Origin: an uncultured Eubacteriales bacterium
GTDB lineage: Bacteria; Bacillota; Clostridia; Oscillospirales; Oscillospiraceae
Direction: 5' to 3'
NCBI GenBank assembly: GCA_900320765.1
Contig: ONTN01000105.1
Span: 1 to 5,109, forward strand
DNA: 5,109 nucleotides
A program made the translations under genes and the position numbers. This document shows, in pieces, positions 1 through 5,109 of this stretch (positions are counted from its first letter, which is position 1; each line of letters opens with the position of its first letter). The notes beneath the pieces are model-generated. The model was not told where the DNA came from. It did no database searches and worked only from the letters and a program-made list of their open reading frames with translations.

Positions 1-1418
1 CATTTCAAAGGCTCCTTTCCCTGATGGCGCGCGGTGTCGGCTGCCAGCTTCGCCATGACGGAATCGGGGGAGGAAAGCTCCGTCCCCGGCTCCACCATCC
101 GCCAGACCAGATCCTGCCCGGGGATGTCGAAATATTTGAGGGTGTCCGTGTCGCCGCTCTCGGCGGCCTTATACGCGCTCTCGACCGCCTTCTCGAACTC
201 CGGCTCAAGTATAAGCTCGCCCGTAAAGCCCGCGTTCAGAGCCGCCGCTTTGATTTTCTCCGCGGTGAAGCCCGTAACGATAAGCTTCTTAACGTGATCG
301 ACGATCTCGGCTCCGAGCGAATCAAAGGGCACGCCCTTGTCTTTTCCCCCGGCTATGAGGATCACCTTATCCTTAAACGAGCGAAGCCCTGCAGTCGTTC
401 TCGACGGGCTTGAGGCAATAGAGTCATTATAGAATTTGATTCCGTGCAGCTCTCTAACGAATTCGATCCTGTGCTCAACTCCGCGGAACTCCTTCGCGGT
501 CTTTATCATAGCATCCTCAGAGGCAAGCTTCCATACGGCGGCAAACGCGGCCATATAGTTTTCTATGTTATGGACTCCGGGGATAAATATCTCGTCTGTC
601 GGCATTATTTTCTCCCGGGAGCTGCCGTTAACGAAGTAAATCCTGCCGTTTTCGGTATAAAAGCCGTTCTCGGGAACGCTTTTTCTTGAAAACGCAAGGC
701 ACTCGCCTTTCACGGACGGGATAAAGCTTTTCGTTATCTCGTTATCAAGGTTGAGAACTACTCTGTCCGGCTGAGGATCATTTAAGAAAATATGCGTTTT
801 GGCCATAATATACTCGTCCATACCTGTATGCCAGTCAAGATGATTGGGCGCAAGGTTCGTTATTACGGCGACTTTCGGAGACTTTTTAATCGTCATAAGC
901 TGAAAGCTCGAGAGCTCAAGGACGCAGTAATCATCGGGCTTCATCAGTTCTGCCATGTCAAGAAGAGGCGTTCCGATGTTGCCGCCTACCCAGACCTTTT
1001 TACCGTCGTTTTTCAAAATTTCGGATATAACAGTCGTCGTTGTCGTCTTCCCGTCCGAGCCGGTGACGGCTATTATCGGGCAGGGGCAAACCTCGAAAAA
1101 AGCCTCCATCTCGCTCGTAAGCGTGGCTCCCCTCCTGACGGCCTCGGCAAGCTCGGGAACGTCCGGTCTTATTCCGGGCGAGCGAAAAACCACGTCGCCC
1201 TCAATATCCTTTAGATACCCCTCGCCGAGAACGAGCTTTACGCCCGAGGCCTCAAGCTCATCAGCGCAGTCAAGCTTTTCTCTTGCGGCCTTATCGCGGG
1301 CGGTAACTGAAATTCCCGCCTCACGCAGAAGCTTGATAAGCGGCCTGTTGGAAACGCCTATACCGATAACGTCGACCTTTTTACCGCGAAGTCCTTCCAA
1401 GTATTCTGAAAGAGTCAT
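1..1418 (-). CDS. murD: UDP-N-acetylmuramoyl-L-alanine--D-glutamate ligase MurD, 3' end beyond the left edge
   Basis: MurD is the cytoplasmic Mur ligase that adds D-glutamate to UDP-MurNAc-L-Ala using ATP, the second amino-acid step of the peptidoglycan stem peptide. 472 complete codons are visible. The N-terminal nucleotide-sugar domain has VIGIGVSN near residue 20. The ATP P-loop is GSDGKTTT, with Lys at 124. GGNIGTPL and LELSSFQL follow. NHLDWH (His 193) and the YIMAK Lys at 207, the position carbamylated in Mur ligases, are present. EHR is at 315-317 and NDSIASSP starts at 331, leading into the C-terminal domain with AGGKDKG. The start is chosen because a GAGAGGTG ribosome binding site (1423-1430) precedes the ATG at a good distance, and a promoter sits just upstream. 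Oddity: after the GD at 422-423, where the family normally has an LSPA-x-SFD loop, the protein runs into at least 48 different residues. The next codon begins TG at the window edge, so it could be Trp, Cys or stop. The match to clostridial-type MurD is clear up to that point. Confidence 0.96.
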   Translation of the reverse strand, partial: MTLSEYLEGLRGKKVDVIGIGVSNRPLIKLLREAGISVTARDKAAREKLDCADELEASGVKLVLGEGYLKDIEGDVVFRSPGIRPDVPELAEAVRRGATLTSEMEAFFEVCPCPIIAVTGSDGKTTTTTVISEILKNDGKKVWVGGNIGTPLLDMAELMKPDDYCVLELSSFQLMTIKKSPKVAVITNLAPNHLDWHTGMDEYIMAKTHIFLNDPQPDRVVLNLDNEITKSFIPSVKGECLAFSRKSVPENGFYTENGRIYFVNGSSREKIMPTDEIFIPGVHNIENYMAAFAAVWKLASEDAMIKTAKEFRGVEHRIEFVRELHGIKFYNDSIASSPSRTTAGLRSFKDKVILIAGGKDKGVPFDSLGAEIVDHVKKLIVTGFTAEKIKAAALNAGFTGELILEPEFEKAVESAYKAAESGDTDTLKYFDIPGQDLVWRMVEPGTELSSPDSVMAKLAADTARHQGKEPLK

Positions 1419-1450
1419 AACGCACCTCTCATAAACAATTCTAAATTTAT

Positions 1451-1479
1451 ATTATATACCCTATGCCCCTTTTTTTCAA
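1451..1479 (-). promoter_or_regulatory. housekeeping sigma promoter for murD
   Basis: Read on the minus strand, TTGAAA (1479-1474) and a perfect TATAAT (1456-1451) are separated by exactly 17 bp. This would start transcription near 1444 and leave a leader of about 26 nt before the murD start, with the GAGAGGTG ribosome binding site inside it. No operator or riboswitch-like structure fits in so short a leader. The box sequences are seen directly; the activity is inferred. Confidence 0.85.
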
Positions 1480-1488
1480 TCATTCCAT

Positions 1489-1517
1489 TTGACATTGAGC
1501 TTTATTTCGGTTAAAAT
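1489..1517 (+). promoter_or_regulatory. housekeeping sigma promoter for rnpB
   Basis: A perfect TTGACA (1489-1494) and TAAAAT (1512-1517) are separated by exactly 17 bp. The predicted start is about 1523-1525, which coincides with the first paired base of RNase P RNA helix P1 at 1524. That independent agreement supports both calls. The promoter lies back to back with the murD promoter, with 9 bp between the two -35 boxes. Confidence 0.88.
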
Positions 1518-1522
1518 ACCTC

Positions 1523-1873
1523 AGTCAGCAGGTCGGACAGCCGCGGGCACAAGGGGAAACCCTGTGCGTGAGGAAAGTCCGGGCTCCATAGGGCAAGGAT
1601 AACGGGTAACACCCGCCGGGGGCGACCCCCGGACAAGTGCAACAGAGATATACCGCCCCGCAGTTTTCTGCGGAGCAAGGGTGGAAAGGCGAGGTAAGAG
1701 CTCACCCGGGGCGTGGAGACACGGCCCCGCTGTAAACTCTATCCGGAGCAACACCGTGGAGGGACTATAGGCCTGCCCGGCCGTCCCGAGGAGGTGGCTT
1801 GAGCTCTGAGGCAACTCAGGGCGTAGATAGATGGCTGTCGATTACAGAACCCGGCTTACAGACCCGCTGGCAA
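1523..1873 (+). ncRNA. rnpB: RNase P RNA, bacterial type A
   Basis: This is the catalytic RNA of RNase P, which removes the 5' leader from precursor tRNAs. Conserved core sequences are all present: GAGGAAAGTCCGGGCTCC (1570-1587), the 5' half of P4; ACAGAGATATACCGCC (1643-1658); GGTAAGAGCTCACC (1693-1706); GTAAACTC followed by CCGGAGCAA; and ACAGAACCCGGCTTACAG (1845-1862), the 3' half of P4. Helices can be traced by hand. P1 is 1524-1534 with 1861-1871 (one A-C mismatch). P2 is GACAGCC 1536-1542 with 1833-1839. P3 is 1547-1555 with 1560-1567, capped by GAAA. P12 is 1658-1663 with 1668-1673. P18 is 1803-1810 with 1815-1822, capped by a GCAA tetraloop. The five-base pairing GGGCA (1591-1595) with TGCCC (1774-1778) matches pseudoknot P6, a hallmark of type A rather than the Bacillus type B fold. 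P1 to P1 spans 348 nt, slightly shorter than the E. coli RNA. Exact mature ends are inferred from P1. Confidence 0.97.
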
Positions 1874-1909
1874 AAAAGCAGCTCAGGGAACTCCCTGGGC
1901 TGCTTTTTT
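1872..1909 (+). terminator. rho-independent terminator of rnpB, probably bidirectional
   Basis: An 11-bp stem (1878-1888 with 1893-1903, one G-U pair) with an AACT loop is followed by six T (1904-1909). It starts right after the 3' strand of RNase P helix P1. Six A (1872-1877) precede the stem, so on the minus strand the same element reads as a hairpin (one A-C mismatch) followed by six T. It can therefore also end yebC transcripts arriving from 63 nt away. The gap from 1910 to 1966 holds nothing else I can support. Confidence 0.92.
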
Positions 1910-1966
1910 ACATTATTTCCGCCTGTGCTTTCGCAAGCGTCAGGTATTTTTTAACCTGTCTCTATT

Positions 1967-2701
1967 TTATTCCGCGTCTTCCCAGTTGTGCCAGACGTTC
2001 TGGATATCGTCGTTATCATCCATAAGGTCAAGCATCTTCTCAAACTTCTTGATGTTTTCTTCATCGGTAAGCTTAACGTAATTCTGGGGGACCATCTCGA
2101 CCTGAGCTGAGAGGAACTTATACTTGCCCTCGAGCTGGGCGGCAACTTCGGAGAGGCCGTCGGGGTCTGTGTAGACCTCGAATACGCCTTCTTCGGGTGC
2201 AAAGTCCTCAGCGCCGGCTTCGAGCGCGTCCATCATAACCTCGTCCTCTTCAAAGTCTTCATCCTCGTTGTCGATAACGATGACGCCCTTCTTATCGAAG
2301 GACCAGCTTACGCAGCCGGCGGCGCCCATATTTCCGCCGTACTTATCGAAGAGGTGGCGGACCTCGCTCGCGGTACGGTTACGGTTATCGGTCATTGCGT
2401 CAACGATAACGGCGACGCCCTCGGGGCCGTAGCCTTCGTAGGTGACGGTCTCAAAGTTATCGGTGTTGCCCGAGCCGAGCGCCTTCTCGATTGTACGCTT
2501 TATGTTATCGTTTGGCATATTAGCGGCCTTGGCCTTCGCTATAACCGTTGCAAGGCGGGAGTTGTTCGCGGGATCGCCGCTGCCGCCCTCTTTAACGGCA
2601 ACGATCATTTCGCGGGCGATCTTTGTAAAAGCCTGAGCTCTTTTTGCGTCTGCCGCGCCCTTGGTTTTCTGAATATTATGCCATTTGGAGTGTCCGGACA
2701 T
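1967..2701 (-). CDS. yebC: YebC/TACO1 (PmpR) family protein
   Basis: A 244-residue cytoplasmic protein of the YebC/TACO1 family, annotated historically as a probable transcriptional regulator. Members are now linked to translation, relieving ribosome stalling at proline-rich stretches; which role applies here is not shown by sequence. It opens with the signature MSGHSKWHNIQ, followed by the basic KTKGAADAKRAQAFTKI segment. Then come NMPNDNIKRTIEKA, YEGYGPEGVAVIVDAMTDN, NRTASEVRH and GGNMGAAGCVSWSF, an acidic middle region with ALEAGAEDF, and a C-terminus ending HNWEDAE. Length matches the family (about 240). A longer in-frame start at 2746 would add 15 residues with no family counterpart; the start at 2701 is preferred because GAAGGGAAG (within 2709-2718) lies 7 nt upstream and because family members begin at this Met. 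It has its own promoter in the 75-bp gap after the sipL-like gene. Confidence 0.97.
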   Translation of the reverse strand: MSGHSKWHNIQKTKGAADAKRAQAFTKIAREMIVAVKEGGSGDPANNSRLATVIAKAKAANMPNDNIKRTIEKALGSGNTDNFETVTYEGYGPEGVAVIVDAMTDNRNRTASEVRHLFDKYGGNMGAAGCVSWSFDKKGVIVIDNEDEDFEEDEVMMDALEAGAEDFAPEEGVFEVYTDPDGLSEVAAQLEGKYKFLSAQVEMVPQNYVKLTDEENIKKFEKMLDLMDDNDDIQNVWHNWEDAE

Positions 2702-2736
2702 ATGTGTTCTTCCCTTCTGAACTTGGTTTCTCAGAA

Positions 2737-2765
2737 ATTTTAGCACAAATCGTCCATTATGGCAA
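2737..2765 (-). promoter_or_regulatory. extended -10 promoter for yebC
   Basis: On the minus strand TTGCCA (2765-2760) and TAAAAT (2742-2737) are 17 bp apart, and TGC directly before the -10 box supplies the extended -10 TGn motif. Transcription would start near 2730, leaving about 29 nt of leader containing the AGAAGGGAAG ribosome binding site. The -35 box lies only about 10 bp past the stop codon of the sipL-like gene, and I see no terminator between them, so read-through from upstream may also contribute. Confidence 0.8.
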
Positions 2766-2775
2766 GACTTTAATC

Positions 2776-4290
2776 CTAATTTTTCGCTATAAGTATCAGC
2801 TTCCCGGCAAAAAGCTCACTCTCATTATTTAAACCGTTTATGCTCAGAATAGAATCCGCAGTTGATCTATACCGCTTGGCAAGGCTCCAAAGGCTGTCGT
2901 TTCCCTGTACTCTATACGCGATAAGCGAGGGTCTCTCCGCCTCGTTTTCATCGCAGCTTTCAAGACTCGCGGACGATATATAATCAAGGCAAAGCTTATT
3001 GCTCCGTTCAAGAAGAGTCTTTACCGAAAACCTCACGGCTATCCCGTCTTCAGTTCTGTTATACTCAGCGTGCTCCGCATCGGCATATGAGGTGATAACG
3101 GAAAAAGTCGCTTCGTCAGACGATGAAAGAACACTTCGACCGCTTGTTCCCCGGACGGCGCCGAAAATCTCCTCCGCCTGTGAGCTGTAAACCGTCGTTA
3201 CGCTGGTGGGTACTGTCAGCTCAGTCCTGTCTTCCCTGCCGGAAACGGATGAAAGGCCGGGAAAGGCCAGTATCGCGTCAATGCTCCTGACGTCCTGAGG
3301 CGTTTTAAACTCACAGCTTAAATCCGTCGAAGCCTTTTCAGTTCCCGAAAAGCTCATAATCGTTTCGCTCGACATTCCGAGAGAAAGATCGCCCGATAGC
3401 GAATAGGCGTCACAAAGCGTTTCAGCCTCGAATTCTTTATAGGAGACGCATTGGATTACGCCGTGAAGCTCGAGCGAAACGGAATCGCTCTCACCGCTTT
3501 GATCCTTTGCCACGTAAGCTCCCGTTCCCATAACCGTAACTAAAAAGTCGGTATACTCAGCCTCTTCATCGAGATCGACGACCTGAGAAAACGGGCTCTC
3601 AAGGGTCTTCGCCGCAATATAGCCCGAGTTTTGGGTATAAACGATCCGGGTTTTTGCCATCCCTCTGACGACAGCCTTAGCGCCTACCCTGCGCACATCG
3701 TCAACCGAAAACGAAAGCGTCGCTCCGGCAATATCGTCAAGGCCGCTTAGCGTCTGCTCGTCCGTTATTGCAAAAGTCTTCTCATTTACCGAGGCCGGAG
3801 CTGTAAACCGCGTTATCTCTGTCATAGACTCTATTCCGCTCGGATCCGCAAAACCGCTCGGAAGACTAAGTGAGGCGCTTTCATATGCCGCCAGCGTATA
3901 GAGAAGCTCGACCTTAACGTGCAGCTTTCTTGAATTTATCAGCCTTGCCTCAGCTGAGGCGACTGATATCTCCGCCGTGAGCTGAGAGCTCTCGCTTATC
4001 TCATCGCACTCCGCGTACGCGGAAAAGTCCCTTGTCAAATTGATCCGGCTTATTGCGGGTGCTGAGTCGGCGGCGTACAGCACGGAGACGTCAAAGCTGC
4101 CGGAGACTGTCATCCTTCCGTTTTCCGCGTCCTTTGTCCTCATATAAGGCGATGCGGTGGCGCATATTGTCCTGACGGCGTCGGGCTGAGTTTCAGAAAG
4201 GTTTACCTCAAAGGTCTCCTCACGGGTAAAGCTTCTGAAAAGGACACGCTTTTTATAATTCAGCTCCTGATATTTAAGCTCAAGCTCCAT
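2776..4290 (-). CDS. sipL: SipL-like spore coat morphogenesis protein (SPOCS/DUF3794 regions plus C-terminal LysM)
   Basis: A 504-residue protein with the architecture of clostridial SipL, the mother-cell protein that binds the coat ATPase SpoIVA through its LysM domain and localises coat around the forespore. There is no signal peptide or membrane segment, as expected for that location. Two SPOCS-like beta-rich regions are visible, roughly 37-137 (ATASPYMRTKDAENG, VSGSFDVSVLY, KLHVKVELLYTL) and 187-290 (VRGMAKTRIVYT, VSLELHGVIQCVSY); 330-440 looks like a more degenerate third copy. The LysM domain is 459-504: YRVQGNDSLWSLAKRY, then ILSINGLNN and AGKLILIAKN at the very end. An upstream in-frame Met (4320) exists, but AAGGAGAG (4297-4304) sits 6 nt before the ATG at 4290, so that start is chosen. 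It follows the small membrane ORF by 71 bp and precedes yebC. I could not identify a sporulation-sigma promoter. Family assignment is firm; the specific SipL function is inferred from domain order and length. Confidence 0.88.
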   Translation of the reverse strand: MELELKYQELNYKKRVLFRSFTREETFEVNLSETQPDAVRTICATASPYMRTKDAENGRMTVSGSFDVSVLYAADSAPAISRINLTRDFSAYAECDEISESSQLTAEISVASAEARLINSRKLHVKVELLYTLAAYESASLSLPSGFADPSGIESMTEITRFTAPASVNEKTFAITDEQTLSGLDDIAGATLSFSVDDVRRVGAKAVVRGMAKTRIVYTQNSGYIAAKTLESPFSQVVDLDEEAEYTDFLVTVMGTGAYVAKDQSGESDSVSLELHGVIQCVSYKEFEAETLCDAYSLSGDLSLGMSSETIMSFSGTEKASTDLSCEFKTPQDVRSIDAILAFPGLSSVSGREDRTELTVPTSVTTVYSSQAEEIFGAVRGTSGRSVLSSSDEATFSVITSYADAEHAEYNRTEDGIAVRFSVKTLLERSNKLCLDYISSASLESCDENEAERPSLIAYRVQGNDSLWSLAKRYRSTADSILSINGLNNESELFAGKLILIAKN

Positions 4291-4296
4291 ACTGAT

Positions 4297-4304
4297 CTCT
4301 CCTT
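4297..4304 (-). promoter_or_regulatory. ribosome binding site that fixes the sipL start
   Basis: AAGGAGAG on the minus strand with 6 nt to the ATG at 4290. The alternative start at 4320 lies upstream of this site and has no comparable purine-rich sequence before it, so the longer 514-residue reading is disfavoured. Confidence 0.85.
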
Positions 4305-4361
4305 GAAATAGTGATTTCATAGAAAACTATATTCGGAGCGGTGCCGGGCTATTACAAAATA

Positions 4362-4517
4362 TCAGCACATTACGTACAGGCCAAGAGCCAAAAGGATCAC
4401 ACCCACGATAAGCCACCACCAGCTTGAGGGCAAAATCACAGCCAGAATTATCGAAATCCCTGCGACAACGAGAACTCCCCCGACAACGCTGCCACTCGAG
4501 TTTCTGCCACATCTCAT
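4362..4517 (-). CDS. small hydrophobic membrane protein, function unknown
   Basis: A 51-codon ORF that I do not recognise as a named family. It begins MRCGRNSSGS, a short polar and basic stretch, followed by a hydrophobic segment of about 19 residues (VVGGVLVVAGISIILAVIL). A short turn PSSWWW comes next, then a second hydrophobic segment (LIVGVILLALGLYVM) ending in Cys and TGA. This predicts two membrane passes as a helical hairpin, with glycine-rich helices. GGAGGT (4526-4531) lies 8 nt before the ATG, which is the main evidence that it is translated. It lies between the aminotransferase terminator and the sipL-like gene, on the same strand and 71 bp ahead of sipL with no terminator between, so the two are probably co-transcribed. 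Whether it has a sporulation or envelope role is not shown. A longer overlapping frame on the same strand (4327-4545) lacks any protein-like pattern. Confidence 0.72.
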   Translation of the reverse strand: MRCGRNSSGSVVGGVLVVAGISIILAVILPSSWWWLIVGVILLALGLYVMC

Positions 4518-4578
4518 TTGATCGCACCTCCAAATAGATTCTCATTTATTTCTATTCGGTTAAGCGGCGCAAGTTAAC

Positions 4579-4604
4579 AAAAAAAGCGCCCCGAAGGGCG
4601 CTTT
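4579..4604 (-). terminator. rho-independent terminator after the aminotransferase gene
   Basis: On the minus strand AAAGCGCCC, a TTCG tetraloop and GGGCGCTTT form a 9-bp stem, with the GC core at 4586-4591 and 4596-4601. It runs directly into a tract of seven T (4585-4579, partly inside the stem's A-T pairs). It starts 10 nt after the aminotransferase stop codon. The UUCG loop makes this an unusually stable hairpin. The stretch 4532-4578 between it and the next ribosome binding site probably carries that unit's promoter, but I see no convincing boxes there. Confidence 0.93.
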
Positions 4605-4613
4605 AAAATTCAA

Positions 4614-5109
4614 TCAGCTTTTAAGGAATTTCTCAAGTCTGTCGAGACCTTCTTTTATATTCTCCATGCTCGTGGCATAGCTCCAGCGGACGTAACCGTC
4701 GGCTCCGAACGCGTTGCCCGGAACGGTTGCGACGAGGCCTTTCTCAAGCAGAGCCTTGCAGAAGTCGGCGCTCGACTCAATTTTAACGCCGGCAATCGTC
4801 TTCCCAAAGGTCTTTTTCACGTTCATAAAGATATAGAAAGCTCCGTCGGGCTCGAGGCAGCTTACGTCCTCCATTGCGTTTACCCTGTCGACGAAATAGC
4901 GGCGGCGCTTTATAAACTCCTCGCGCATTGCCTTCGCGCTCTCCTGCTCGCCTGAATATGCCTCTGCGGCAGCAAACTGAGCCACGTTCGAGGGGTTACC
5001 GGTAGAATGGCTGAGATAGTTGGACATCGCCTTTGCGATCTCAGGATTAGCGGCGCAGAAGCCCACTCTCCAGCCGGTCATTGCCCAGGTCTTCGATACG
5101 CCGTTAACG
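4614..5109 (-). CDS. class I PLP-dependent aminotransferase (aspartate aminotransferase-like), 5' end beyond the right edge
   Basis: This is the C-terminal 164 residues of a fold-type I aminotransferase, about two fifths of the usual 390-400. The frame is open from the window edge. It begins VNGVSKTWAMTGWRVGF, the classical PLP-binding site: the Lys (codon 5093-5091) forms the Schiff base with pyridoxal phosphate and the Arg of GWR contacts the cofactor phosphate. Later comes PDGAFYIFMNV, the usual P-x-GAFY motif. GLVATVPGNAFGADGYVRWSYATS carries the conserved Arg that binds the substrate alpha-carboxylate, and the C-terminal helix follows. The motif set resembles bacterial aspartate/aromatic aminotransferases of the AspB type, but substrate specificity cannot be read from this fragment, so no symbol is given. 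The Met at 5081 falls inside the PLP motif and is not the start. A strong terminator follows directly. Confidence 0.95.
   Translation of the reverse strand, partial: VNGVSKTWAMTGWRVGFCAANPEIAKAMSNYLSHSTGNPSNVAQFAAAEAYSGEQESAKAMREEFIKRRRYFVDRVNAMEDVSCLEPDGAFYIFMNVKKTFGKTIAGVKIESSADFCKALLEKGLVATVPGNAFGADGYVRWSYATSMENIKEGLDRLEKFLKS

Noticed and set aside
955..1434. 159-codon plus-strand ORF opposite murD, and similar plus-strand ORFs at 24-413, 444-689 and 792-1214
   Set aside because: They are antisense to a clearly recognisable murD frame, have low-complexity Ser/Arg/Pro-rich translations, no family motifs and no ribosome binding sites.
1511..1814. Minus-strand ORFs of 64 and 97 codons across rnpB
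   Set aside because: They lie antisense to a structured RNA gene whose helices account for the sequence; the translations show no protein-like pattern.
1910..1966. Small inverted repeats after yebC (CAGGT...ACCTG and GCTT-TCGC-AAGC) as a second terminator or small RNA
   Set aside because: The stems are 4-5 bp with no following T tract on the minus strand that fits; the strong hairpin at 1872-1909 explains termination.
1831..2025. Plus-strand 64-codon ORF starting inside rnpB
   Set aside because: It runs through RNase P helix P1 and the terminator hairpin and ends inside yebC antisense sequence; it has no ribosome binding site.
2354..2743. 129-codon plus-strand ORF opposite yebC
   Set aside because: It is a shadow of the well-conserved YebC frame and includes the yebC promoter region; no family motif is recognisable.
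4305..4335. Short inverted repeat (ATAG-TTTT-CTAT) upstream of sipL as an operator or hairpin
   Set aside because: The stem is only about 4-5 A/T-rich pairs, which is expected by chance in such sequence.
4327..4545. 72-codon minus-strand ORF overlapping the small membrane protein
   Set aside because: It is a different frame of the same DNA, its start has no good ribosome binding site, and it is rich in Cys, Arg and Trp without pattern. The GGAGGT site serves the ATG at 4517 instead.

Overview
This window looks like ordinary chromosome from an endospore-forming member of the class Clostridia, of moderate G+C and possibly of the Oscillospirales. The evidence is a MurD with the clostridial N-terminal style, a type A RNase P RNA, and a SipL-like protein (repeated SPOCS/DUF3794 regions plus a C-terminal LysM), which is a spore-coat morphogenesis protein of spore-forming Clostridia. 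I see no insertion sequence, phage gene, CRISPR array or toxin-antitoxin pair.

Layout from left to right. Positions 1-1418 (minus strand) hold most of murD, the cytoplasmic D-glutamate-adding ligase of peptidoglycan synthesis, with its 3' end beyond the left edge. Positions 1419-1522 are a compact divergent promoter region: a near-consensus housekeeping promoter for murD on the minus strand and another for rnpB on the plus strand, with -35 boxes only 9 bp apart. Positions 1523-1873 (plus) are rnpB, the catalytic RNA of RNase P, followed at once by a strong hairpin terminator (1872-1909). That terminator lies between two converging genes and can also serve the minus strand. Positions 1967-2701 (minus) are a YebC/TACO1-family gene with its own extended -10 promoter in the short gap behind sipL. 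Positions 2776-4290 (minus) are the sipL-like gene. Positions 4362-4517 (minus) are an unrecognised 51-codon ORF with a strong ribosome binding site that encodes a small hydrophobic membrane protein. Positions 4579-4604 hold a UUCG-capped terminator. Positions 4614-5109 (minus) are the C-terminal part of a class I PLP-dependent aminotransferase whose 5' end lies beyond the right edge.

Together: apart from rnpB, every gene is on the minus strand, but terminators and promoters split them into short units: the aminotransferase (ending at the UUCG terminator), the small membrane protein plus sipL (probably one transcript), yebC (own promoter, stopping at the shared terminator) and murD (own promoter). 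rnpB is an isolated housekeeping RNA unit. Most of the content is core housekeeping plus one sporulation gene; I found no new multi-gene system. The two points most worth following are the MurD C-terminal region, where the conserved SPA-x-SFD loop is replaced by at least about 48 unfamiliar residues, and the small membrane ORF ahead of sipL.
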